DNA of 64,000 nt from Microvirga guangxiensis (lineage in GTDB: Bacteria > Pseudomonadota > Alphaproteobacteria > Rhizobiales > Beijerinckiaceae). The notes beneath the pieces are model-generated. The model searched no databases. It was not told the DNA's origin and saw only the letters and a program-made list of their open reading frames with translations. The stretch spans positions 83,427-147,426 of the forward strand of contig NZ_FMVJ01000011.1 of assembly GCF_900102135.1 (NCBI RefSeq), written 5' to 3'. Each line of letters starts with the position of its first letter. Position 1 is the stretch's first letter. A program made the translations under genes and the position numbers. This document shows, in pieces, positions 26,327-32,753 of the stretch.

Positions 26327-28240
26327 ATGTCATCAACCCAAAGCCGCTATCATGAGGTTTACGCCCGCTGGAAATCGGATCCGGTAGGGTTCTGGCGCGA
26401 GGCCGCGCGCGAGATCGACTGGATCAAGCCCGCCGGGACGGTCTTCAATCCGCAATCGGGCGCCTATGGACGCTGGTTCGAGGGCGCGGAGTGCAACACG
26501 TGCTACAATGCGGTCGACCGTCACGCCGCGACGCGGGGCGATCAGGCGGCGATCGTCTACGACAGCCCTGTCACTCAGTCGAAGCGCAGCATCACTTATG
26601 CCGAATTGCAGGACGAAGTGGCGACGCTTGCCGCCGTGCTGCAGGACATGGGTGTTACGAAAGGCGACCGCGTCATCATCTACATGCCGATGATCCCGGA
26701 GGCCGCATTCGCGATGCTGGCCTGCGCGCGCATCGGTGCAATCCATTCCGTGGTGTTCGGCGGCTTCGCGGCGAAGGAACTCGCAACGCGCATCGACGAC
26801 GCGAAGCCGAAGATCATTCTCTCCGCCTCATGCGGCATCGAAGGCGCGAAGGTGGTGCCTTACAAGCCGCTGCTCGACGAGGCGATTCAGCTTGCGTCGA
26901 CAAAACCGGATGCATGCCTGATCTATCAGCGTCCGCAGCTCGAATGCTCGCGCATCGAGGGCCGCGATCTCGACTGGGCGAAGGAAACCGCTAGGGCGAA
27001 AGCCGCGGGCGAGAAAGCGGAGTGCGTGCCCGTTGCCGCAACCGATCCGCTCTACGTGCTCTACACCTCCGGCACCACCGGCAAGCCGAAGGGCGTGGTG
27101 CGCGACAACGGCGGCCACATGGTCGCGCTCAAATGGAGCATGAGCAACTTCTTCGGCGTGAAGCCCGGCGAAGTGTTCTGGGCCGCATCCGATGTGGGCT
27201 GGGTCGTCGGCCATTCCTACATCGTCTATGCGCCTCTGCTGCATGGCTGCACCGCCATTCTCTATGAGGGCAAGCCTGTGGGCACGCCGGATGCAGGCGC
27301 CTATTGGCGCGTGATTTCCGATCATGGCGCCGTGACGCTGTTCACAGCGCCGACGGCCTTCCGGGCGATCAAGAAAGAGGATTCGAAAGCCGAGCTTCTC
27401 GGGAAATACGACATCTCCTCGCTTCGCGCCCTGTTCCTCGCAGGCGAGCGCGCCGATCCCGATACGGTCAAATGGGCCGAGGACATTCTGCGCGTGCCGG
27501 TGATCGACCATTGGTGGCAGACGGAAACCGGCTGGCCGGTGGTCGGCAACCCGCTGGGCCTCGGTGCGCTGCCGGTCAAGCACGGGTCCCCCACGGTGCC
27601 GCTGCCGGGCTACACCGTCGAAGTGCTGGATGAAGGCGGCAAGCCGGTTCCGCCAGGCGCCATGGGCAGCATCGTGATCAAGCTGCCGCTGCCTCCCGGC
27701 GCGCTGCCGACGCTCTGGCAGGCGGACGAGCGCTTCAAGGAATCCTATCTCTCCGCCTATCCCGGCTATTACAACACGTCGGACGCGGGTTACATCGACG
27801 AGGACGGCTATGTCTGGGTCATGGGCCGCACGGACGACATCATCAACGTGGCGGGCCATCGCCTCTCCACGGGCGGCATGGAGGAGGTCCTGGCCTCTCA
27901 TCCGGCGGTTGCCGAATGCGCGGTGATCGGCGTGAAGGATGCGCTGAAGGGCGAGGTGCCCTGCGGCTTCGTGGTGCTGAAATCCAGCGCGCAGCAATCG
28001 GCTGCCGAGATCGAAAAAGAGCTCGTCGGACTCGTGCGCGAAAAGATCGGCCCCGTCGCCGCCTTCAAGCTCGCCATCACCGTGCCGCGCCTGCCGAAAA
28101 CGCGCTCCGGCAAGATCCTGCGCGGCACCATGAAGAAGATCGCCGACGGCGATCAATGGAGCATGCCGGCGACAATCGACGACCCGCTGATCCTGGACGA
28201 GATCGGTGATGTACTGAAGAGCAGGGGCGTGGTGGGATAG
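26327..28240 (+). CDS. prpE: Propionate-CoA ligase (propionyl-CoA synthetase)
   Basis: 637-residue AMP-forming acyl-CoA synthetase that activates propionate (and probably acetate) with ATP and CoA. Motifs: LYTSGTTGKPKGVVRDNGGH (about residues 243-262), WWQTETGWP (about 395-403) and the C-terminal PKTRSGKILRG, with the catalytic, acetylatable lysine at K596. The N-terminal RYHEVYARWKSDPVGFWREA and the VRDNGGH after the P-loop are characteristic of PrpE as opposed to acetyl-CoA synthetase. Length is normal. No methylcitrate cycle genes are adjacent, so propionyl-CoA may go through the methylmalonyl route elsewhere. Confidence 0.92.
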   Translation: MSSTQSRYHEVYARWKSDPVGFWREAAREIDWIKPAGTVFNPQSGAYGRWFEGAECNTCYNAVDRHAATRGDQAAIVYDSPVTQSKRSITYAELQDEVATLAAVLQDMGVTKGDRVIIYMPMIPEAAFAMLACARIGAIHSVVFGGFAAKELATRIDDAKPKIILSASCGIEGAKVVPYKPLLDEAIQLASTKPDACLIYQRPQLECSRIEGRDLDWAKETARAKAAGEKAECVPVAATDPLYVLYTSGTTGKPKGVVRDNGGHMVALKWSMSNFFGVKPGEVFWAASDVGWVVGHSYIVYAPLLHGCTAILYEGKPVGTPDAGAYWRVISDHGAVTLFTAPTAFRAIKKEDSKAELLGKYDISSLRALFLAGERADPDTVKWAEDILRVPVIDHWWQTETGWPVVGNPLGLGALPVKHGSPTVPLPGYTVEVLDEGGKPVPPGAMGSIVIKLPLPPGALPTLWQADERFKESYLSAYPGYYNTSDAGYIDEDGYVWVMGRTDDIINVAGHRLSTGGMEEVLASHPAVAECAVIGVKDALKGEVPCGFVVLKSSAQQSAAEIEKELVGLVREKIGPVAAFKLAITVPRLPKTRSGKILRGTMKKIADGDQWSMPATIDDPLILDEIGDVLKSRGVVG

Positions 28241-28245
28241 GCTCG

Positions 28246-28797
28246 ATGCTGCTCTCTATCTTAAGGCCTCTCTTGGCTCGCTCTAAGTCAAGAGATCAAA
28301 GCTCGCGGCAGGATGGCACCCCTGTGTCCCGTCTCCGCTTCGAGAAACTCAATAAAGATTGGAACGCGGAGCCGAATGCACCTGACCCGCAGATCTCGAT
28401 TTCAGGGTCCGATGTCCTGCTCACGTTCTTTCTCAATCATCAGCTATTCAAGCAGTTTGATGAGGAAGAAATCGGGATTATCCGATTCACTAATTGCACC
28501 AGCTATCGGCTCGGTGGAACAAACGACGAAGGCTGGTATCGAGGGCAGTGCCGCTATAGCAAGATCGCGCCAGAGTGGGGTGAGTTTTACGAGATCCATG
28601 GCGATGACCCATTTCGGGATAGTCCAACTGACTGGGTCCAGATCTCATCGGAGAAGAGCGCCTCAAGGCATTTTCTTTTTTATCTCCGCGACCATACTTG
28701 TGAAGCGATCGCGGATGGTTGTGTCCTTGAAGACGACCCGCGCAACGCTTTGCTGAGAGTGGCAGGTTTACGTCTTCGCCAGGACAGAACCGGATAA
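28246..28797 (+). CDS. Hypothetical protein, orphan (183 aa)
   Basis: A 183-codon frame starts 6 nt after prpE. The predicted protein is soluble and acidic, with segments such as ISISGSDVLLTFFLNHQLF and IIRFTNCTSYRLGGTND and many aromatic residues. It has no signal peptide and no membrane segment. I recognise no family; a beta-rich fold is likely. The base composition is visibly less GC-rich than prpE and its neighbours, and the first ~20 codons are unlike the rest, so the true start may be the GTG near 28325. It is a possible horizontally acquired gene, followed by a strong terminator. Confidence 0.6.
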   Translation: MLLSILRPLLARSKSRDQSSRQDGTPVSRLRFEKLNKDWNAEPNAPDPQISISGSDVLLTFFLNHQLFKQFDEEEIGIIRFTNCTSYRLGGTNDEGWYRGQCRYSKIAPEWGEFYEIHGDDPFRDSPTDWVQISSEKSASRHFLFYLRDHTCEAIADGCVLEDDPRNALLRVAGLRLRQDRTG

Positions 28798-28800
28798 ACA

Positions 28801-28828
28801 AAAAGGCCCGGATCGCTCCGGGCCTTTT
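28801..28828. terminator. Bidirectional terminator
   Basis: A perfect 12-bp stem AAAAGGCCCGGA / TCCGGGCCTTTT with a four-base loop, 3 nt after the orphan's stop and 3 nt before the trcR stop on the other strand. Its A-start and T-end allow termination in both directions. Confidence 0.88.
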
Positions 28829-28831
28829 GTC

Positions 28832-29548
28832 TTACTCTTCCTCGTCGTCGGAGCGCCGCAGCTGCTTGAGCTTGGCGAAGACCGAATTGACGTCGATGCT
28901 TTCTTCCTGCGGCTTCGGGCGGCTCATGTCGGCGAAGGGCTCGTCGTGAGCGGGCTCGGCGGTGGAGATTTCGGCCGGCATCAGGGTGCCGCCCTGATCC
29001 TGCGGCTCCACGTGCGGACGGTCCTTGGCGGCGCGCTGCACTTCGAAGTCCAGGTCGATCTGGGAGCAGAGGCCAAGCGTCACCGGGTCCATGGGCGAGA
29101 GGCTCGCGGAGTTCCAGTGGGTGCGGTCGCGGACCTGCTGGATCGTGGTCTTGGTGGTGCCCACGAGGCGCATGATCTGCGCGTCCTTGAGCTCCGGGTG
29201 GTTGCGGACGAGCCAGAGGATCGCGTTGGGACGGTCGTGGCGGCGCGACACGGGGGTGTAGCGCGGACCCTTCTTGACCCGCTTCTGCTCAGGCAGCTTC
29301 ACGCGCGATTCGGCGAGGCGCAGGCGGTGGCTGGAGTTCTCCTGGGCCTTCTCGATCTCCTCGCGGGTCAGCTGGCCCGTGGTGATCGGGTCGAGGCCCT
29401 TGATGCCTGCCGCGACTTCGCCGTCCGCGATGCCCTTCACCTCGAGCGGGTGGAGCTTGCAGAAATCGGCGATCTGGTCGAACGACAGGGATGTATTCTC
29501 GACGAGCCAAACGGCTGTCGCCTTCGGCATCAACGGTCCCTGGGACAT
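28832..29548 (-). CDS. trcR: Cell-cycle transcriptional regulator TrcR (DUF1013)
   Basis: 238-residue protein of the alphaproteobacterial DUF1013 family. It starts MSQGPLMPKATAVWLVENT, a family signature, and has a helix-turn-helix-like segment NHPELKDAQIMRLVGTTKTTIQQVRDRTHW (about residues 120-150). The C-terminus is acidic (RRSDDEEE). Family members are annotated as the cell-cycle regulator TrcR, reported to associate with transcription complexes; the detailed role is not settled. The start at 29548 has AAGGAGG 8 nt upstream; longer readings do not. The region 29549-29891 (343 nt) holds its promoter and a type A palindromic repeat. Confidence 0.82.
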   Translation of the reverse strand: MSQGPLMPKATAVWLVENTSLSFDQIADFCKLHPLEVKGIADGEVAAGIKGLDPITTGQLTREEIEKAQENSSHRLRLAESRVKLPEQKRVKKGPRYTPVSRRHDRPNAILWLVRNHPELKDAQIMRLVGTTKTTIQQVRDRTHWNSASLSPMDPVTLGLCSQIDLDFEVQRAAKDRPHVEPQDQGGTLMPAEISTAEPAHDEPFADMSRPKPQEESIDVNSVFAKLKQLRRSDDEEE

Positions 29549-29760
29549 GGGGCGAACCTCCTTGGAGCCGGGCACCGGACATCGGCGCCGCACGGCAAAA
29601 CTCTCTTGCGCTCCGAACCGGCCCGGACCGGAGCATCTCGTCTCACGTTGTGAGGGAAACGGGATGATTATAGGGAGCGCGGGGCGATGTTGCAAACTTT
29701 TACGCATCGGTTTCGCAAGGGAAGGGCAAGCCCGACGCTCTTGGACCCCCCGAAAAGCAC

Positions 29761-29869
29761 CGCCCTCATCCTGAGGAGGATTGCGTCAGCAATCCGTCTC
29801 GAAGAAGGTTCCAATGCTCTCTGGAGCCTCCTTCGAGACGCCGCTTCGCGGCTCCTCAGGATGAGGGCG
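29761..29869. repeat. Dispersed cloverleaf-like palindromic repeat, type A copy 1
   Basis: Outer arms 29761-29778 and 29852-29869 are a perfect 18-bp inverted repeat. Inside are a hairpin GATTGC-GTCA-GCAATC (29779-29794), a 10-bp stem CGTCTCGAAG / CTTCGAGACG (29795-29804 with 29831-29840) and a hairpin GCCGC-TTC-GCGGC (29840-29852). The whole can fold as a three-branched, tRNA-like cloverleaf of 109 nt. Related copies lie near 39585, 49832 and 57096. Confidence 0.85.
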
Positions 29870-29891
29870 GAGAATGGTTTGCAAGGGTCCT

Positions 29892-30890
29892 CTAGAGCAG
29901 CAGAACGATCTTCCCGATATGCTCGCCCCCATCCATGCGGGCATGGGCCTTGGCGACGTCTTCGAGCGCAAAGGTTGAGTCCATCACGGGTTTGCAGCGC
30001 CCCTCGGCCAGCAGAGGCAGCACCTGGGTTTCGAGGCCCTGGGCGATGGCGGCCTTCTCGGCGACGGAGCGGGAGCGCAGGGTCGAGCCCGTATGGGTCA
30101 GGCGTTTGAGCATGAGGCGGCGGAAGTCCAGCTCGACCTTCGACCCTTTCAGGAAGGCGATCTGGACGATGCGCCCGTCCTGAGCCGCGGCCTCGTGATT
30201 GCGGGGGATGTAGTCGCCGCCCACCATGTCGAGGATCACGTCCGCGCCCCGACCGTCCGTGAATTCCTTCACCGCCGCGACGAAATCCTCCGAGCGGTAA
30301 TTGACCGCCACATCCGCTCCGATCCGCAGGCAGGCCTCGCACTTCTCGGCGCTGCCCGCCGTGGCAACGACCTTGGCGCCGAAAGCCTTGGCGAGCTGGA
30401 TCGCCGTGGTGCCGATGCCCGATGATCCGCCATGGACCAGCAGGGTTTCGCCGGATTTGAGGCCGCCGCGCTCGAACACGTTGGTCCAGACGGTGAAGTA
30501 GGTCTCAGGGATCGCACCGGCTTCCTCGAAGGACATATCGTCGGGGATGGGCAGCGCGTTGCTTTCATGGACCACGACATAGTCGGCATAAGCGCCGCCG
30601 GCGACCAGGGCCATGACCCGGGCGCCTGCCGGAAAGCGGTTGGCGTTCGGGTCCGAGCCCACCACCTCGCCCGCGAGCTCGAGGCCGAGGATGTCCGATG
30701 CGCCGGGAGGAGGGGGGTAGCCGCCCTGGCGCTGAATCACGTCCGGGCGGTTGACGCCCGCGGCCTTGACCCGCACGAGGATCTCGCCCTCTCCGGGCTG
30801 GGGAACCGGCCGCTCGACCACTTTGAGGACATCGGGGCCGCCGCTGCCCTCGGCAATGACGGCGCGCATCACGCCTGGAATCGGCTCCAT
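29892..30890 (-). CDS. NAD(P)H quinone oxidoreductase, zinc-type alcohol dehydrogenase superfamily
   Basis: 332-residue MDR-family protein similar to the PIG3/TP53I3 and QOR group. The N-terminal GroES-like domain contains VKAAGVNRPDVIQRQGGYPPPPG (about residues 41-62), and the cofactor site reads LLVHGGSSGIGTTAIQLAKAFGA (about 142-164), an NADPH-preferring AxxGxxG variant. No zinc-binding cysteine cluster is visible, as expected for quinone reductases. The start has AGGAGGG 6 nt upstream. The gene is divergent from DUF1192, an order commonly kept in Hyphomicrobiales. Confidence 0.87.
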   Translation of the reverse strand: MEPIPGVMRAVIAEGSGGPDVLKVVERPVPQPGEGEILVRVKAAGVNRPDVIQRQGGYPPPPGASDILGLELAGEVVGSDPNANRFPAGARVMALVAGGAYADYVVVHESNALPIPDDMSFEEAGAIPETYFTVWTNVFERGGLKSGETLLVHGGSSGIGTTAIQLAKAFGAKVVATAGSAEKCEACLRIGADVAVNYRSEDFVAAVKEFTDGRGADVILDMVGGDYIPRNHEAAAQDGRIVQIAFLKGSKVELDFRRLMLKRLTHTGSTLRSRSVAEKAAIAQGLETQVLPLLAEGRCKPVMDSTFALEDVAKAHARMDGGEHIGKIVLLL

Positions 30891-30991
30891 AATTTCCCTC
30901 CTTTGGTCAAGCTCCGCCCATATAGGGCAAAGTTGGCAAGGAGTGCATGCCGGATTAACGTTCAGGGACATCTCTTAAGGAGGAGAATGCC

Positions 30992-31189
30992 ATGGCCTTC
31001 GATCCTTTCGCCGACGAGCCGCGGGCCCCACTGGGCGTCCATGAGATCGGCCAGGACCTGTCGATGCTTTCCGTCGATGAGCTCGATGAGCGCATTGGAT
31101 TGCTGGAGAAGGAAATCGCCCGCCTGAAGGAGGCGAAATCCGCCAAGGAGAATTCCCGCGCCGCCGCCAGCGCGTTCTTCAAGCTCTGA
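30992..31189 (+). CDS. DUF1192 family small protein
   Basis: 65-residue protein: MAFDPFADEPRAP, then a short helical/coiled-coil core SVDELDERIGLLEKEIARLKEAK (about 27-49). This is the DUF1192 family, unknown function, restricted largely to alphaproteobacteria. Ribosome site AAGGAGG lies 8 nt before the ATG. It is followed by a CtrA-type site and two hairpins, then the rcdA homologue. Confidence 0.85.
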   Translation: MAFDPFADEPRAPLGVHEIGQDLSMLSVDELDERIGLLEKEIARLKEAKSAKENSRAAASAFFKL

Positions 31190-31194
31190 CAAGG

Positions 31195-31209
31195 TTAACC
31201 CGTTCTTAA
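31195..31209 (+). promoter_or_regulatory. Perfect CtrA-type box TTAA-N7-TTAA
   Basis: TTAA at 31195-31198, a 7-nt spacer and TTAA at 31206-31209 match the full CtrA recognition consensus. A GANTC (CcrM methylation) site, GATTC, lies 2 nt further at 31211-31215. The box is 5 nt after the DUF1192 stop and about 240-260 nt before the rcdA start. In this GC-rich DNA such a match is rare by chance, but binding is inferred. Confidence 0.6.
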
Positions 31210-31230
31210 GGATTCGGGGCGCCTCATGAG

Positions 31231-31258
31231 GGCGTCCGGTCTTCTCCCACCGGACGCC
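31231..31258 (+). other. Strong intergenic hairpin
   Basis: A perfect 10-bp stem GGCGTCCGGT / ACCGGACGCC with an 8-base loop. No T-run follows directly. It lies between the CtrA-type box and the terminator below and may be the 3' structure of the DUF1192 mRNA or part of a small RNA. Confidence 0.5.
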
Positions 31259-31307
31259 AGGAGTGGTTCTTCCTCCCACTCCGTTAGACGCCTCCCTGTT
31301 GGACCTT

Positions 31308-31332
31308 CGAGCCGCTCTGGCGGCTCGCTTTT
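31308..31332 (+). terminator. Terminator between DUF1192 and rcdA
   Basis: A perfect 8-bp stem CGAGCCGC / GCGGCTCG with a four-base loop followed by CTTTTTG. It should end DUF1192 transcripts, so rcdA probably has its own promoter in the ~115 nt that follow. Confidence 0.8.
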
Positions 31333-31355
31333 TGTGGCGGATCCCGCATTTAACC

Positions 31356-31370
31356 TTAAGAAGAGGTTAC
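31356..31370 (+). promoter_or_regulatory. Near-match CtrA-type box upstream of rcdA
   Basis: TTAA (31356-31359), 7-nt spacer, TTAC (31367-31370): seven of eight consensus positions. It lies 80-110 nt before the candidate starts of rcdA and downstream of the terminator, so it is well placed to control the rcdA promoter. Binding is inferred. Confidence 0.45.
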
Positions 31371-31447
31371 CAGCGCATCCTCTCGAAGCCCGTTCTATAT
31401 TCCCCTCCGACACATGAACATTTCCTGGCCTTTCGCCGGGCAACGCC

Positions 31448-31996
31448 GTGGGAGACGGTCTCTTGAACGAGCCCGACGTGATCAAACTTGAGGTCGATCC
31501 TGTCCGCTTCGGGCAGAGCTTTGTGGGGTCCGAGGCCTTCACCGCTCTGTTCCAGGAGGGAATGGAGCTGGTCGAGGAAACGGCCGCTTATCTCGATGGG
31601 CAGGGCCGCGAGGAATCGCGCCTGCTCCAGCGCGAGGCGAGCATCGCCTATGCCAGCGAGAGCATGCGCCTGACGACCCGCCTCATGCAGATCGCCTCCT
31701 GGCTCCTCCTGCAGCGCGCCGTGGCCGAAGGCGAGATCACGCCCGATCAGGCCCAGGCCGAGAAGGCCCGCGTGCGCCTGAACTCTCAGGAAACCGCCAC
31801 GACCCTGGTGGAATACGAGGCCCTCCCGGCGCGCCTGCGCGACCTGATCGGCCTTGCGACCCGCCTCCATGCCCGCATCCTGCATCTCGACCGCCTTCTC
31901 GCGGAGGCGGTGATCGCGCCGCCCCAGCCCCAGGGCGAGAACCCCGTAGCGGCCCAGCTCAGTCTGCTCCAGCAGGCCTTCGCTCCGGCGGAGTAG
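31448..31996 (+). CDS. rcdA: RcdA-like protease adaptor (DUF1465)
   Basis: 182-residue, mainly helical protein of the DUF1465 family, which includes Caulobacter RcdA. RcdA binds ClpXP-CpdR and, with PopA, helps deliver CtrA for degradation at the swarmer-to-stalked transition. Family features visible are VDPVRFGQSFVGSEAFTALF (near 17-36) and the helical core SMRLTTRLMQIASWLLLQRAVAEGEIT (about 72-98), followed by an acidic C-terminus. The GTG at 31448 lacks a clear ribosome site; a TTG at 31463 preceded by GGGAG with 8 nt spacing may be the true start (MNEPDVIKLEV). The upstream region carries CtrA-type boxes. Confidence 0.8.
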   Translation: MGDGLLNEPDVIKLEVDPVRFGQSFVGSEAFTALFQEGMELVEETAAYLDGQGREESRLLQREASIAYASESMRLTTRLMQIASWLLLQRAVAEGEITPDQAQAEKARVRLNSQETATTLVEYEALPARLRDLIGLATRLHARILHLDRLLAEAVIAPPQPQGENPVAAQLSLLQQAFAPAE

Positions 31997-32031
31997 GGCA
32001 GGTTTGAGGCAGCTTGGATAAGAGATCTATC

Positions 32032-32196
32032 ATGCGAACGGCAGAGGCTAATGAGCCATCTGAAGATGCTGAGAGCAGAATTGCAGCACTAGAGATTCAA
32101 GTCATGGACCTTGAGTTCGAGGCGAATTTTTACCGCTGGGCAAGCTTCATAGTAGCTCTGCTTGTTCTAGAGAGAATATGGGATCGCTGGTTCTAG
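32032..32196 (+). CDS. Small membrane protein of unknown function (54 aa)
   Basis: 54 residues: a charged, coiled-coil-like N-terminus (EDAESRIAALEIQVMDLEFE) followed by a single membrane segment (WASFIVALLVLERIW). The ATG at 32032 follows AGAGA; a TTG at 32014 would add six residues. Codon use is far less GC-rich than the neighbours, which suggests recent acquisition, weak selection or a non-coding stretch. No family recognised. A strong terminator follows 14 nt after the stop. Confidence 0.5.
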   Translation: MRTAEANEPSEDAESRIAALEIQVMDLEFEANFYRWASFIVALLVLERIWDRWF

Positions 32197-32209
32197 AAAT
32201 TGGGCAATA

Positions 32210-32243
32210 AAAAAGCCCCGCTTTCGCGGGGCTTTTTCTTTTC
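32210..32243. terminator. Bidirectional terminator
   Basis: A perfect 12-bp stem (32210-32221 / 32226-32237) with a TTTC loop, A-rich before and T-rich after. It separates the small membrane protein from the convergent rpmE gene. Confidence 0.9.
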
Positions 32244-32266
32244 CGTGTGAAGCTCCGGAAGCCGGA

Positions 32267-32500
32267 TTACTTCTTGGCGCCCAGGTTGCCGAAGCGCGAG
32301 GTGAAGCGCGACACGCGGCCACCGCGGTCGAGCAGCTGCTGCGTACCGCCGGTCCAGGCCGGATGGGTGTTCGGGTCGATGTCGAGGTTGAGGGTGTCGC
32401 CCTCTTTGCCATAGGTCGAGCGGGTCGTGTACTCGGTGCCGTTGGTCATGACCACCTTGATGAAGTGGTAGTCGGGGTGATCGGTTTCTTTGCGCGCCAT
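32267..32500 (-). CDS. rpmE: 50S ribosomal protein L31
   Basis: 77-residue L31: the core [19 protein letters not shown] and the alphaproteobacterial C-terminus [21 protein letters not shown] are unmistakable. No CxxC zinc motif is present, so it is the zinc-independent form. The ATG at 32500 is preferred because AAGGA is 8 nt upstream; an ATG two codons earlier is too close to it. It is divergent from the ABC exporter, an arrangement common in the group. Confidence 0.94.
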   Translation of the reverse strand: MARKETDHPDYHFIKVVMTNGTEYTTRSTYGKEGDTLNLDIDPNTHPAWTGGTQQLLDRGGRVSRFTSRFGNLGAKK

Positions 32501-32633
32501 TGCCATAGTCCTTCTTGCGGCCAGCCACATCTGGTCAGCCCGCAGCGTAAGATCGAGCCTGAATTGGTGATTGCGCGCCTATACCTTACTTAGAACCTTG
32601 AAACAAGCGGGGGCAAAGGTGTTAAACGGCTTC

Positions 32634-32670
32634 AGAGCATTTTTCGGCGAAACGGGTCCGTTGCGCCGTC
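32634..32670. repeat. Dispersed repeat, type E copy 1 (partial)
   Basis: AGAGCATTTTTCGGCGAAAC... resembles the 'GAGCATTTT-CCGG...' intergenic repeat common in Hyphomicrobiales. This copy has lost its right arm (GAAATTG instead of AAATGC). Related copies are at 37761 and 40872. Confidence 0.5.
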
Positions 32671-32696
32671 GAAATTGAGGCACCTCAATGAAAAGA

Positions 32697-32722
32697 GCCG
32701 ATTCCAGTCCCATGGAATCGGC
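32697..32722 (+). promoter_or_regulatory. Leader hairpin upstream of the ABC exporter
   Basis: A perfect 10-bp stem GCCGATTCCA / TGGAATCGGC with a six-base loop and a short T-run, 32 nt before the exporter start. It lies inside a 17-codon leader frame (32688-32741, MKRADSSPMESALSVNC). It could be an attenuator-like element or a read-through terminator of unknown purpose. Confidence 0.4.
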
Positions 32723-32753
32723 TTTGTCCGTCAATTGCTGAAATGAAGGCGCC

